Shown piece by piece: positions 1 to 8,798 of a DNA stretch of 64,000 nucleotides. Numbering within the stretch: position 1 is the stretch's first letter; the number at the start of each line of letters is the position of its first letter. The translations under genes were made by a program, and so were the position numbers. Below the pieces are notes generated by a model. The model searched no databases. It worked only from the letters and a program-made list of their open reading frames with translations, and was not told where the DNA came from. This DNA is from Phytohabitans sp052068095 (lineage in GTDB: Bacteria > Actinomycetota > Actinomycetes > Mycobacteriales > Micromonosporaceae): contig NZ_JBQHDG010000018.1 of NCBI RefSeq assembly GCF_052068095.1, forward strand, positions 186,001 to 250,000. Reading direction: 5' to 3'.

Positions 1-262
1 CGCCGCTGCTGCCGCTCGACTCGTGGTAGGTGGCGAGCTCGGCCCGGTCGACGGCGAGCAGACCGAACGGGTACGCCTCGCGCAGGTCCCGCTTCGTGGT
101 CAGCGCGACGTCCCCGAGCTCGGCGCGGTTGGTCGGCACATCCCCGCGCGCCCGGTAGAACGGGGAGCGCGCCGCCGCCCGCAACGTCTCCACGAGGTGC
201 GTGTCCTGGATCCGGCGCAGTTCGTCATACCCGTGCCAGTCGCCGATCCGTGGCAGGTTCAC
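1..262 (-). CDS. PaaK-type adenylate-forming ligase, N-terminal part (truncated by window edge)
   Basis: The visible 87 residues start with a GTG at 262 and run off the left edge. They include a YDELRRIQ-like N-terminal helix, a T-K-x-DLR-x-YPFG stretch and the start of the AMP-binding P-loop, ESSGSSG, all typical of phenylacetate-CoA ligase (PaaK) relatives. The family activates aromatic acids as acyl-adenylates or CoA thioesters. The start codon overlaps the stop of the upstream amidohydrolase-like gene by four bases (GTGA), so the two are translationally coupled. Its place at the end of a 3-amino-4-hydroxybenzoate operon suggests that it activates that acid; this is inference, since the substrate-binding part lies outside the window. 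Confidence 0.75.
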   Translation of the reverse strand, partial: MNLPRIGDWHGYDELRRIQDTHLVETLRAAARSPFYRARGDVPTNRAELGDVALTTKRDLREAYPFGLLAVDRAELATYHESSGSSG

Positions 263-1005
263 GACTCCTCCTCTCCGAGCAGGCGGCACGCGTTCGCCGC
301 CATGACGAGGTGGCGGTCCGCCCGGCTCATCGGGACGGCCGCGAGCTTCACGATCTCCACCCGCGGGTGCTGGAGCGGGTACGCGGTGCCGAACACCACC
401 CGCTCCGCGCCGAGCCGCCGCAGCGCCAGTGCGGCCGCGGCCGTGTAACAGCCGGACGTCTCGGCGACGATGTTCGGGCAGGGCGCGATCGTGGCCAGGC
501 CACTCGCGTCCAGCCCGGTGTGTCCACAGTGTCCGTACACGAAGGTCACCTCCGGGAAGCGGCGGGCGAGGGTCACCAGGTCGCCGGTGCGCGTGCCCGG
601 CTGGGCCAGGCACACCAGGTAAACCGGATGCCGTGCGGCCGCCGCGGTCTCGACGAGCGCGGCCACCGCCGGGTCGTCGAGACGAAAGCCGTGCACCGCG
701 GGCGAGATCTCCAGCCCGCGGTAGCGCGGCGCGGCGGCCCGGTACACGGCGACGTCGCGGCACGGGTCGGCGAAGAAGAACGGCAGGAGCCGGCCGCTTG
801 TGTCACGAGCGAGCGCGAGGGTGCGCCCGTTGTCCACCGCCACGTCGCTGCGGCCGCCGTCGACGATCTGCGTGGAGAGGCGGTCGAGGTCCAGCAGGCC
901 GCCGGCGGATACGGCGGCCCGCTCGATGCCGGCACCGTCCATCGCCGCGAGCAGCGCGCCCGCGGCGTCCGGGCCAGGACCCAACCTCGCGTGGAAGTCG
1001 AACAT
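259..1005 (-). CDS. Amidohydrolase-2-like protein with a degenerate metal site
   Basis: This 248-residue protein has the layout of the metal-dependent amidohydrolase_2 family: an N-terminal FDFHARLG strand, a central VYGHCGHTG strand and a C-terminal VVFGTAYP segment. Two signature positions are altered. The family's HxH at the N-terminus is H-A-R here, and the catalytic Asp of the usual GSDYP motif is Ala (GTAYP). It may therefore have lost hydrolase or decarboxylase activity, or use a different chemistry. The ATG at 1005 overlaps the previous stop as TGATG, and its own stop overlaps the ligase start, so it belongs to the 3,4-AHBA operon. A role in processing or binding an aminohydroxybenzoate intermediate is a guess from context. 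Confidence 0.75.
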   Translation of the reverse strand: MFDFHARLGPGPDAAGALLAAMDGAGIERAAVSAGGLLDLDRLSTQIVDGGRSDVAVDNGRTLALARDTSGRLLPFFFADPCRDVAVYRAAAPRYRGLEISPAVHGFRLDDPAVAALVETAAAARHPVYLVCLAQPGTRTGDLVTLARRFPEVTFVYGHCGHTGLDASGLATIAPCPNIVAETSGCYTAAAALALRRLGAERVVFGTAYPLQHPRVEIVKLAAVPMSRADRHLVMAANACRLLGEEES

Positions 1006-2108
1006 CACTGCTCGTAACAGAACTCGTCGATGGGGTACCCGACGTGCCGCTCGCGTTGCGGCAGGTGGCCCAGGATCCGGTCGCCGGGCTGGAGCTCGGT
1101 GGAGTTGAGCACCGCGCCGCCCGGGCCGAGGATCCGCACGTGCCAGTCGTCCTGCACGATCACGTTGACCCGCTGCCCGTCGTCGGACACGGCGTCGATG
1201 GAGAGCAGCGGGCGGGTCTCGATCTTGACGCGCCCGACGATCGCGTGCCGGGTGCGCCCGTCCGCGCCGACCGCCAGCACCGTCTCGCCCGCGGCGAGCT
1301 CGCTCAGGTACCGTGTGCGCTCCGAGTCGGCGAGGGTGTACGACATGATCGCGCCGGCGTTGACCCGGAACGGCCGCGTCCGCATGTACGGCAGCGGGTG
1401 GGTCTCGCTCACGCAGAGCACCATCCCCTTGGCCCGCGAGCCGACCAGGATGCCCTCGTCCTTCTCCAGGTAGGTGCAGGTGTCGACGCAGGCCCGTTCG
1501 CCCATGCCGGCGTGGGTGACGCCGGTGACCGTGAGCGTGACGAGTTGGATCGCGCCCGGCTTGCTCGTCACGACGTCCCGGAGGCGGGCCGCCTCGCCCG
1601 GTGCGCTGGGCGCGAGCATCAGCCCGCCCGGCCCGTGCTGGAGGACGCCGAGGTGCACGGACGCGTCGGCCAGCCGCTCCATCACGGTGATGATCAGGCC
1701 GGACGCGTCCGCCGCGGCGGCGAGGACGATCTCCAGCGGGATGTACGTCGGGTCGCGGAAGCTGATCACCGTGCACGCGTCCCGCCGGACGCTCGCGCAC
1801 GCCCGGTCCAGGCTCTCCTGATCGGTGACCTCGATGAAAACGCCGAACCGCCGGTCCGGATACCGCTGGGCCAGCTGGTCGGGCGTGCCGTGCACGGCCG
1901 GGTCGACCACGACAAGGTCGGCCGCGCCGAAGTCGTCGGGTAGTTCGGGGCCGGCGGGCAGCAGCACGCGCGTAACCGTCGGCGGCAGCGGTGCGAGGTC
2001 GGCGGGGTCGGCCGCGACGATCGCGTCGAAGCCGTGGTGCAGCGCCTCCTGGCAGAGCGCCGGCGCCGACTCGCCGGCGGATCGGATGTCGAGCCAGCAC
2101 TGTTTCAT
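1005..2108 (-). CDS. griH: 3-amino-4-hydroxybenzoate synthase (DHQ synthase II-like, GriH type)
   Basis: This 367-residue protein belongs to the archaeal-type 3-dehydroquinate synthase family (DHQS-II). Recognisable segments are the N-terminal WLDIRS, the central GERACVDTCT and GILVGS-RAKGM stretches, VNAGAIMSYT and the C-terminal GYPIDEFCYEQ. In actinomycetes this family (GriH) converts the C7 product of a GriI aldolase into 3-amino-4-hydroxybenzoate rather than making dehydroquinate. The start at 2108 is chosen because AGAAGGGA lies just upstream; a longer start at 2126 would overlap the previous gene. The partner aldolase gene lies 14 bp upstream on the same strand, which strongly supports the GriH-type assignment over a shikimate role. 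Confidence 0.88.
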   Translation of the reverse strand: MKQCWLDIRSAGESAPALCQEALHHGFDAIVAADPADLAPLPPTVTRVLLPAGPELPDDFGAADLVVVDPAVHGTPDQLAQRYPDRRFGVFIEVTDQESLDRACASVRRDACTVISFRDPTYIPLEIVLAAAADASGLIITVMERLADASVHLGVLQHGPGGLMLAPSAPGEAARLRDVVTSKPGAIQLVTLTVTGVTHAGMGERACVDTCTYLEKDEGILVGSRAKGMVLCVSETHPLPYMRTRPFRVNAGAIMSYTLADSERTRYLSELAAGETVLAVGADGRTRHAIVGRVKIETRPLLSIDAVSDDGQRVNVIVQDDWHVRILGPGGAVLNSTELQPGDRILGHLPQRERHVGYPIDEFCYEQ

Positions 2109-2122
2109 CGACGGTTCCCTTC

Positions 2123-2926
2123 TCATCGGGTCCCTCCCAGGACCGTGGACGCCGTCCGGTCGTGGACGAGCGCGGCGACGCGGCGAGCCATCGCCGCTGG
2201 ATCTGTCGCGGTGAATACGAGGCGTCCGGCGGCGATGCCGCCCGCGCCGGCGCGCATGGCCTCGGCCAGGTGGCGCAGCGCGCCGTCGGCGCCGGACGAC
2301 GCCGAGCCGCCGGCCGCCAGGACCGGCACCGGGCAGCTCGCGGTGACCTCCGTGATTCCGCTGGCCGCCTTCGGCAGCGCGGACTTGACCAGGTCGGCGC
2401 CGAGATCGGCGGCGATGACGGCCGCGTGCGCGACGAGGTCGGCCAGGCGTCCGTCGGCGACTTTCGGCCCGCGCGGATAGAGCATCGCCACGAGGGGTAC
2501 GCCCCAGCGGTCGCACGCCTCGGCGACGGCGGCCAGGTCGCCGATCTGCCGGCCCTCCGTTTCCGAGCCGACGTTGACGTGCACGCTCACCGCGTGTGCG
2601 CCGAGCCGCAGCGCCTCCGCCACCGAGGACACGAGGTATTTCGCGTCCGGGTCGGGAGCGTGCCGCGTACTCGCGCTCAGATGGACGACGAGGGACAGCG
2701 ACCTAAACCAGCGCACGTCGATGTGCCGGAGCGCGCCCTTGTGCAGGACGACAGCGTCCACGCCGTTTTCGGCGAGCTGGCCGACAAGCCTGTTGAGCTG
2801 GCCGTTCCGGGTGATCGGACCGCTGGTCACCGAATGGTCGAGCGGCACGACGAAGAGGCTCGACGGATCGTGCCGGTAAAGATGCTGTAGCCGGATCCGG
2901 CCGCCGATCGTATTGTTGACAGTCAT
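2123..2926 (-). CDS. griI: 2-amino-4,5-dihydroxy-6-oxo-7-phosphooxyheptanoate synthase (DhnA-type aldolase, GriI type)
   Basis: This 267-residue class I aldolase is of the DhnA/FbaB type. It has the VVPLDHSVTSGP substrate segment near the N-terminus, GADLVKSALP with the likely Schiff-base Lys, and the phosphate-binding VLAAGGSASSG and GAGGIAAGR loops. In 3,4-AHBA pathways the GriI member condenses aspartate-4-semialdehyde with DHAP. The ATG at 2926 has GAGGAG nine bases upstream. The open frame continues to 3220, but that extension is Arg/Pro-rich, lacks family similarity and precedes a good RBS, so it is rejected. It is the first gene of the operon leading to the GriH-like synthase, the amidohydrolase-like gene and the ligase. 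Confidence 0.88.
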   Translation of the reverse strand: MTVNNTIGGRIRLQHLYRHDPSSLFVVPLDHSVTSGPITRNGQLNRLVGQLAENGVDAVVLHKGALRHIDVRWFRSLSLVVHLSASTRHAPDPDAKYLVSSVAEALRLGAHAVSVHVNVGSETEGRQIGDLAAVAEACDRWGVPLVAMLYPRGPKVADGRLADLVAHAAVIAADLGADLVKSALPKAASGITEVTASCPVPVLAAGGSASSGADGALRHLAEAMRAGAGGIAAGRLVFTATDPAAMARRVAALVHDRTASTVLGGTR

Positions 2927-3613
2927 TCCCGCTCCTCGTGGAGCACGATTATTCGCATGTCGAAAACGGTAGGGGTGCGGCCGATTCGCGCCCATTGCAC
3001 GAATGAGTAGGGGCGAGCGGCACCGCTTGTTCGAGTAGTAACTGGCGAGGCGGACCCTGGCGCCCCGTCGGGTACCGGCACCGCGGCGCGCCGGCGTCCC
3101 GCGATCGGGAACTGTCGGATTTCCGGCGGGAGCGGGATTTCCCCGTCCGGACTCCTCGTCAGCGGGCCGGTGGATGACGATGGTCGACGCCGGGGACGGC
3201 TCCACCGCGACGCTCGTCATTTCGCCGCATCGACCGGCTTGGACGTGCCACTACAGCGGTTTGACCGGGATCTGCCCGACGGGCCGGACCTCCCGCTCAC
3301 CGGCCCGCGGCCCGGCGACCTCCTGCGACCGGCGCCGTCCACGCGTTGATCAAGCCGCGCACCCGGTTTCATATCAAGTCCGTTTTGACAGAGAACGGAC
3401 CTGCGATTCTCCGCCGGATGATGCTCGAATTGGTGGCCGAACTCGGCAGGGCGACGGCGGCGAACTTGTCAAGTGGCGGGGCCGCCGTGCCGTACGGCAA
3501 ATGACCGGGCTACGAGCGGCACCAGCAAGGTCATCCGAAAAGGTTGCTTAACTGGATCACCGCTGTCCACAAGAATCTGCGCTTAACGTTGGGCGTTACA
3601 AGATCCCCGGGGG
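2927..3613. other. Divergent intergenic region between the 3,4-AHBA operon and the LAL regulator
   Basis: About 690 bp with no convincing gene. Open frames here (for example 3174-3551 +) lack a good RBS and read as Arg/Pro-rich filler. The region should carry the promoters for the leftward aminohydroxybenzoate operon and the rightward LAL regulator. The one clear element is the inverted repeat at 3378-3400. Confidence 0.7.
3378..3400. promoter_or_regulatory. 7-bp inverted repeat around a TTGACA box
   Basis: GTCCGTT (3378-3384) and AACGGAC (3394-3400) are perfect inverted arms separated by TTGACAGAG, which contains a consensus -35 hexamer at 3385-3390. An operator centred on a -35 box about 215 bp upstream of the LAL gene suggests a regulated rightward promoter. 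No strong -10 was found at the right distance. Confidence 0.45.
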
Positions 3614-6367
3614 GTGGATCCGCTGACGACTTTCGGTCGTGACCGAGAATTGGCGATCTTGCATGAGGCGTTCGCCGACACGGCGCGGGGGGTTGGCGGG
3701 TGCCTGGTGTTGACCGGCGCGGCCGGTATCGGCAAGTCGAACCTGCTGCACACGGCGGTCGGCGTGGCGCGGAAGGCGGGTCTCGCGGTGGCTTCGCGGG
3801 CGGCGTTCGAGCTGGACCGGGCGGCGCCGTTCATCACGCTGGCGGCGGCGCTGCAACGGATCCAGCCGGCGACGCAGGCCTTCGGGTGGGTCGCCGAGGC
3901 GGGTGAAAACCAGGTGCGGACGCTGGACCGGCTGACCGGTGACCTGGAAGACTTCGTGGCACAGCAGCCGCTGGTGATCGCGATCGACGATGCACAGTGG
4001 ACTGACGAGTTCAGCGCCCTGGCGTTGCGGGAGCTGGTGACCGCGCTGGCGTCGTCGCCGGTGCGGTGGCTGTTCGCCCGCCGGCCGATGCAGGAAGGCA
4101 CCCCGGGCCAGCACCTCGTCGAGCGGTTGATCCGGGAGGGCACGCCGGAAATCGTGCTGGGCCGGCTCGACGAGGACGCGGTGGCAAAGCTCTGCTCCCG
4201 CGTGGTCAAGGCCAAAGTGGACGACACCGTGCTGGCGCTGGCCGCCGGCTTCGACGGCAACCCGCTGGCGCTGGAGCAGCTGATGCAAGCGCTGCTGACG
4301 ACGGGTCAGCTGCTGGTGCGCGACGGGGTGGCGACCGTCGTGGGTGACCAGCTGCCGTCGAGCTTCATCACGACCGTCCAGCAGACGATGAGCGGCCTGT
4401 CCCCACAGACCCGCCAGATGATCGGCGCCGCGTCGGTGTTGCGTGACAGGTTCACGGTCGACCACCTCGCGCGACTGCTCGAAAGCCCGCCGGCCGCGCT
4501 GCTGCCCTCGATCGAGGAAGCGACCACGGCCAAGGTGCTCGTCGACGAGGGTGACGGCCTGGCGTTCGCGCACGAGCTGGTGCGGCAGGCGGTCTACGGC
4601 AGGCTCGGCAGCGCCGTCCGCACGCTGCACCACCGGGAGGCGGCGGTCATCGGCCGGGAGGAGGAGCGCTCACCGGTCGAGGTGGCCGAGCACCTGCTCA
4701 ACAGCGGCCGGTCCACCCGCGAGGCGGTCGGGCTGTTGCACGAGGCGGCGCTCGAGGTCGCCGCGGTGGCGCCGAGCACGGCCGCGGACCTGATGGTGCA
4801 CGCCCTGGAGGTGCTCGGCACCGACGACCCGGGCCGCGCCGAGCTTGTCGCCGACACGGTGCGGCTGCTCGCGTCGGCCGGCCGGTTGGAGCAGGCGCAG
4901 CAGCTGGGCGAGGCGGCCCTGCACGCGGGTCTGGAGGCTCGCATCGAGGCCGCGTTGCTGCTCGGGCTCGCCGAGGCGTTCAAGCACGCGGGCCGAAACC
5001 GCAACGCGGTGGAGTACGCCGACCGGGGCCTGCGCTATCCCGAGGTGCCGGAGGCGGTCCGGGCCCGGCTGTGGGCGGTCCGCGCGCACGCGCTGTTCTA
5101 CACCGGTGACCTGAGCGAGGCGGACCGCTCCGGCTCCAGCGCGTACGAGTCCGGGATGGTGGCCGAGGAGCCCGGCGCGGCGGTCTTCGGGCTCGCCGCC
5201 CGCAGCCTGGCCGCGCAGGCCGAAGGCCGATTGGACGACTCCTACGCCTACGCGAGCGAGGCCACCGAAATAGCCGACGGCGCGCGGGGCGAGGCCGCGC
5301 ACTGGCACCCGCGGATCTGGCTCGGCGCCGCCCTGGCCGCCCTCGGCCGCGTCGACGAGGCCGCGACGACCCTGCGGCGCGGCCGGCAGGAATCCGAACG
5401 CCTCGGCACCGCCTGGTCCACGCCGCTGTGGCACTACTTCCAGGCCCTGCTGCTGACCGCCGAAGGCCGCCTGGACGAAGCCATCGCCGAGTCCGACGCC
5501 GGTGTCGAGGTCGCCGAAAACCTCACCGCCTACGCCCTGGCGGTGCCGCTGCTGGCCGGTCTGGCCCGGCTTGCCGTCCTGCGCGACGAGACCGACCAGG
5601 CCCGCGGGTACATCGACCGGATGCGCCGCTGGATGGCAGACGGCATCACCACCGCACCCGAAGACGCCACCTGGGCCGAGGGCGTACTGCAAGAGGCGAC
5701 CGCCGGCCCGGCCGCCGCACTGCAAACCCTCGCCACCATCTACGACGCGATGCCGCACCGGTCGCTGCTGATCGTCCAGGACCCCGGCGCCGCCGCCACG
5801 CTGGTGCGCATCGCGGTCGAGGCCGGCGAGCCAGAGCGGGCCGAGATCGTGGTCACCGCCGCGCACAAACTCGCCGAACGCAACCCCACCGTGCCCGCCC
5901 TCACCGCCGCCGCCGCACACGCCGACGGCGTCCTGCGCCGCGACCAGGACCGGCTCCGCGCCGCCGTCGACGGCTACCGGAGCACCCGCCACCGGCTCGC
6001 GCTCGCCGCCGCGCTGGAAGACGCGGCCGACCTCAGCGGCGACAACGACGACGCGGCCCGGCCGCTGATCGAGGAGGCACTGTCCATCGCCACCGACTGC
6101 GGTGCCGAACGCGCCCGGCACCGGCTCGAACAGCGCCTCGGCCCGCCACCCGTCGACGAGCCGCCGGCCCCTTCCCCACTCGCCTCGCTAACACCGGCCG
6201 AGCTGCGGGTCGCAATTTTGGTCGCAAGGGGACGAAGCAACCGCGATATCGCCGCCGAACTCTTCCTCTCTCGGCATACTGTCGACAGCCACCTGCGCAA
6301 GATATTCACGAAACTCGGCGTCAACAGACGCGCCGCACTCGCATGGTTCTTCCGCGAAGGACCGTAA
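3614..6367 (+). CDS. LAL-family LuxR-type transcriptional regulator
   Basis: This 917-residue protein has the LAL (large ATP-binding LuxR) architecture. A P-loop GAAGIGKS lies at residues 35-42, a Walker B-like VIAIDDAQW near 120, a long Ala/Leu-rich helical (TPR-like) middle, and a C-terminal LuxR helix-turn-helix containing LTPAELRVA and SRHTVDSHLRKIF. Such regulators often activate adjacent antibiotic gene clusters. The GTG at 3614 follows a GGGGG run, puts the family start TTFGRDREL at residue 5, and has no better upstream option. The gene lies divergent to the aminohydroxybenzoate operon and upstream of a flavin hydroxylase, so it is the likely cluster regulator; the target promoters are not proven. 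Confidence 0.9.
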   Translation: MDPLTTFGRDRELAILHEAFADTARGVGGCLVLTGAAGIGKSNLLHTAVGVARKAGLAVASRAAFELDRAAPFITLAAALQRIQPATQAFGWVAEAGENQVRTLDRLTGDLEDFVAQQPLVIAIDDAQWTDEFSALALRELVTALASSPVRWLFARRPMQEGTPGQHLVERLIREGTPEIVLGRLDEDAVAKLCSRVVKAKVDDTVLALAAGFDGNPLALEQLMQALLTTGQLLVRDGVATVVGDQLPSSFITTVQQTMSGLSPQTRQMIGAASVLRDRFTVDHLARLLESPPAALLPSIEEATTAKVLVDEGDGLAFAHELVRQAVYGRLGSAVRTLHHREAAVIGREEERSPVEVAEHLLNSGRSTREAVGLLHEAALEVAAVAPSTAADLMVHALEVLGTDDPGRAELVADTVRLLASAGRLEQAQQLGEAALHAGLEARIEAALLLGLAEAFKHAGRNRNAVEYADRGLRYPEVPEAVRARLWAVRAHALFYTGDLSEADRSGSSAYESGMVAEEPGAAVFGLAARSLAAQAEGRLDDSYAYASEATEIADGARGEAAHWHPRIWLGAALAALGRVDEAATTLRRGRQESERLGTAWSTPLWHYFQALLLTAEGRLDEAIAESDAGVEVAENLTAYALAVPLLAGLARLAVLRDETDQARGYIDRMRRWMADGITTAPEDATWAEGVLQEATAGPAAALQTLATIYDAMPHRSLLIVQDPGAAATLVRIAVEAGEPERAEIVVTAAHKLAERNPTVPALTAAAAHADGVLRRDQDRLRAAVDGYRSTRHRLALAAALEDAADLSGDNDDAARPLIEEALSIATDCGAERARHRLEQRLGPPPVDEPPAPSPLASLTPAELRVAILVARGRSNRDIAAELFLSRHTVDSHLRKIFTKLGVNRRAALAWFFREGP

Positions 6368-6459
6368 TAGCGCAAGCACGTGATGCCGTAATCGGCCGCC
6401 ATCCCGAAACATTGCCATGGAACGTCGTAACGGGGACTGCGACAGGGGGGTGGGGTCTC

Positions 6460-8034
6460 TTGGCTACGCCAGCACTGCGTACCGAGGTGCTCGTGGTGGG
6501 AGCCGGGGCGGTGGGTGCAATTCTCGCTTTGGAATTGGCACATCACAATGTCACGTCCATAGTGGTCGAGCGGGCGGTGACCGGGCCGCGGCATCCGGGC
6601 CTCGACTTTCTGGCCGGGCGCAGCATGGAGCTGCTGCGGCGGCTGGGGTTGACCGAGCTGATCCGCGAGCACGGCGTGACCACCGACCATCCGACCGGGT
6701 TGCAGTGGAGCCAGGGCCTCGACGAGCCCCCGATTCTCGTCGCACCGGGCGACTCGGCGCGCACGGCGCTCGACGACGGGGGCGCACCGGTAGAAGGCCA
6801 CCAGCGGGTGTCCGGCGCCAAGCTGGCCAAGCAGCTGCGCGATGCCGTGCGCCGCCACCCCCGGATCGACCTGCGCGAGGGCTGGACCTTCACCGGGCTG
6901 CGGATCGAGCCCGACGGCGCGGTGGTCGAGCTGATCGAGGCGGGCACGGGCGACCGCCACTTCGTCGAGGCGCGACACGTCGCCGGCTGCGACGGCGCGC
7001 ACAGCACGGTGCGGCGGTGCCTGGAGGTGCCGATGGAGCAGCTGGCCGCGCCGGCACGGCACTGCTCGGTGTACTTCCGGAGCGAAGACCTCACCCGCCG
7101 CTTCGCGCGCCGCGGGCTCTCCACCGTCATCGTCGGCGGCGTCGCGCTCGTATCCCGCGGCGACAACGACACCTGGGTCGGCCATCTCGGCCTCGCGCCC
7201 GACGAGCCGATCACCACCGATCCGGTCGCCGTGCTCCGCGCGATGCTCGGCGTGCGGCTCGACCCGGCCGAGGTGCTCGGCGTCACCCAGTGGGACGACT
7301 CGCTCGCGGTCGCGGCCACCTACCAGCGCGGTCCCGCCTACCTGGTCGGGGAGGCGGCCCACCGCTTCCACCCCGTCTCCGACAGCGCGGACATCAGCGT
7401 CGGCGACGCGATCGACCTCGGCTGGAAGCTCGCCGCGGTGATCAACGGCTGGGGCGGCCCCGGCCTGCTCGCCAGCTACGAGCTGGAGCGGCGCCCGCGC
7501 GCGCTGATCGACCGCGAGATTCTGGCCCGGGCCCTGGAGACCCGGCGAAGATTCAGCCGCCTGGCGAAGGCCGGCGCGACCCGAGAGCTGCTCGCCGAGG
7601 TGCTCCAGCAGGAGCCACACCAGATCGGCACCGCCGGCATCCAGGTGGGCGACCGGCTCGCGTCCTCGGTCATCTGGACCGACGACCGTCCACAGTGCTC
7701 TCCGTCAGACAGCGTCAAGTGCACTGTGGCACCCGGCGGTCGGGCCCCGGCGGTACGGATGGCCGACGGATCGCAGCTCTTCGACCGGCTGGGTCCGGAG
7801 CTGACCCTGGTCGACCTGAGCGACGACGCCGCGGGCCGGCCGCTCGTCGACGCCGCACTCGAACGCAAGATCCCGATGGACCACCTCGCCACCGCGGATC
7901 CCGCCGTGCGCGCCCGCTGGGGGTTCCCACTGGTGCTCGTGCGGCCGGATCAACACGTCGCGTGGCGTGCCGGTGCCGCGCCCGCCGACTGGCACAACGT
8001 GCTTGACCTGGTGACCGGGCGCAAGACCACGTGA
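6460..8034 (+). CDS. FAD-dependent aromatic hydroxylase (group A flavin monooxygenase)
   Basis: This protein of about 524 residues has the FAD dinucleotide motif GAGAVG at residues 14-19, a middle CDGAHSTVR (the DG motif) and the C-terminal FAD-ribose motif GEAAHRFHP followed by DAIDLGWKLAAV. It should use NAD(P)H and O2 to hydroxylate or epoxidise an aromatic substrate. The loop after GEAAH is unusual: the family's Gly-rich GGxGMN segment reads SDSADIS here, which may change flavin dynamics or impair function. The proposed TTG start at 6460 follows a G-rich RBS (GGGGGGTGGGG at 6445-6455); no ATG or GTG lies nearby in frame. The gene is 92 bp downstream of the LAL regulator and plausibly acts on a 3,4-AHBA-derived product. 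Confidence 0.85.
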   Translation: MATPALRTEVLVVGAGAVGAILALELAHHNVTSIVVERAVTGPRHPGLDFLAGRSMELLRRLGLTELIREHGVTTDHPTGLQWSQGLDEPPILVAPGDSARTALDDGGAPVEGHQRVSGAKLAKQLRDAVRRHPRIDLREGWTFTGLRIEPDGAVVELIEAGTGDRHFVEARHVAGCDGAHSTVRRCLEVPMEQLAAPARHCSVYFRSEDLTRRFARRGLSTVIVGGVALVSRGDNDTWVGHLGLAPDEPITTDPVAVLRAMLGVRLDPAEVLGVTQWDDSLAVAATYQRGPAYLVGEAAHRFHPVSDSADISVGDAIDLGWKLAAVINGWGGPGLLASYELERRPRALIDREILARALETRRRFSRLAKAGATRELLAEVLQQEPHQIGTAGIQVGDRLASSVIWTDDRPQCSPSDSVKCTVAPGGRAPAVRMADGSQLFDRLGPELTLVDLSDDAAGRPLVDAALERKIPMDHLATADPAVRARWGFPLVLVRPDQHVAWRAGAAPADWHNVLDLVTGRKTT

Positions 8035-8106
8035 ACACGTCATGTGTCACACCGGACTGTTCGGACAGGCTCAGGCCAATGTGAGGCACCGACAGAGGGC
8101 AGGACC

Positions 8107-8715
8107 ATGACCCTGGCTATCTCCAACCCCAACCTGTTCAACACCGTTGTCGGCGAGTGGCACCGTCGCCTCTCCACCACCCGGTCCCCCAAGCGCAACC
8201 ACTGGCACACGAAGATGATCTACTTCCGCTCCGTGGCGCGGCTGCTCGCGACGCACCCGGGCATCCGGCTCACCTGGCGGCGGATCGTCGAGGCGGCCGG
8301 TCCACAAGGCAGCCGCAGCACCTTCTACGAGGTCGCCGGCGCGCACGCCCGACATCCACTGATCGACGACCTGATCCAGGACGGGCGGCTCGACTCGATC
8401 CAGCTCGCGCTCTGCTACCGCCGGCCCGACGCGGTGACCCAGCTCATCGACGAGACGAAGGTCTGGTCGTTCTGGCCGTACCGCGAAGGCCTCCTGGCCA
8501 CGTTCGCCGCCGAGCCCATGCCGGCCGAGGAGATGGAGGCCGCGCTGGCGCGCTCGCTGAGCGCCTGGGCGGCGCGGCACCCGGGGCTGGCCGCCGCGCT
8601 CAACCACGCGCCGCCGGCCTGCGCGGTGGAAGACCTGATGATCATCAAGGGTGGCCGAGTGGCCGCGATCCGCGCGACGAACGAGCTGAGCGACATCATC
8701 CGACAGGCCACTTGA
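8107..8715 (+). CDS. Possible TetR-like DNA-binding protein
   Basis: This is a 202-residue protein with ATG at 8107 preceded by a GGCAGGA-type RBS. The segment at about residues 55-80 (TWRRIVEAAG then SRSTFYEVAG) resembles the second and third helices of a TetR-type HTH, where the recognition helix typically ends in x-FY-x-x-F. The rest is helical and has no family signature I recognise. An open frame extends upstream to 8044, but the RBS favours the later start. It lies 72 bp after the flavin hydroxylase on the same strand, so it may be a cluster-linked regulator. A non-DNA-binding helical protein is also possible. Confidence 0.6.
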   Translation: MTLAISNPNLFNTVVGEWHRRLSTTRSPKRNHWHTKMIYFRSVARLLATHPGIRLTWRRIVEAAGPQGSRSTFYEVAGAHARHPLIDDLIQDGRLDSIQLALCYRRPDAVTQLIDETKVWSFWPYREGLLATFAAEPMPAEEMEAALARSLSAWAARHPGLAAALNHAPPACAVEDLMIIKGGRVAAIRATNELSDIIRQAT

Positions 8716-8798
8716 CGGCAAAACGACGCATTTACGTCATGGCAACGGGGCAGCGCTTCCGAACACTCGACGTTCTCCCCTCGAGACGAAGGGTCGGC

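Noticed and set aside
2123..3220. Longer aldolase frame starting at 3220
   Set aside because: The extra 98 residues lack aldolase similarity and a good RBS stands before ATG 2926.
3174..3551. 125-residue open frame in the AHBA-LAL intergenic region
   Set aside because: No RBS, Arg/Pro/Ser-rich translation without family similarity, and it overlaps the probable operator. Likely chance.
5428..6459. In-frame extension of the flavin hydroxylase over the LAL gene
   Set aside because: It is the +2 shadow of the LAL coding region; the hydroxylase fold starts only after 6460.
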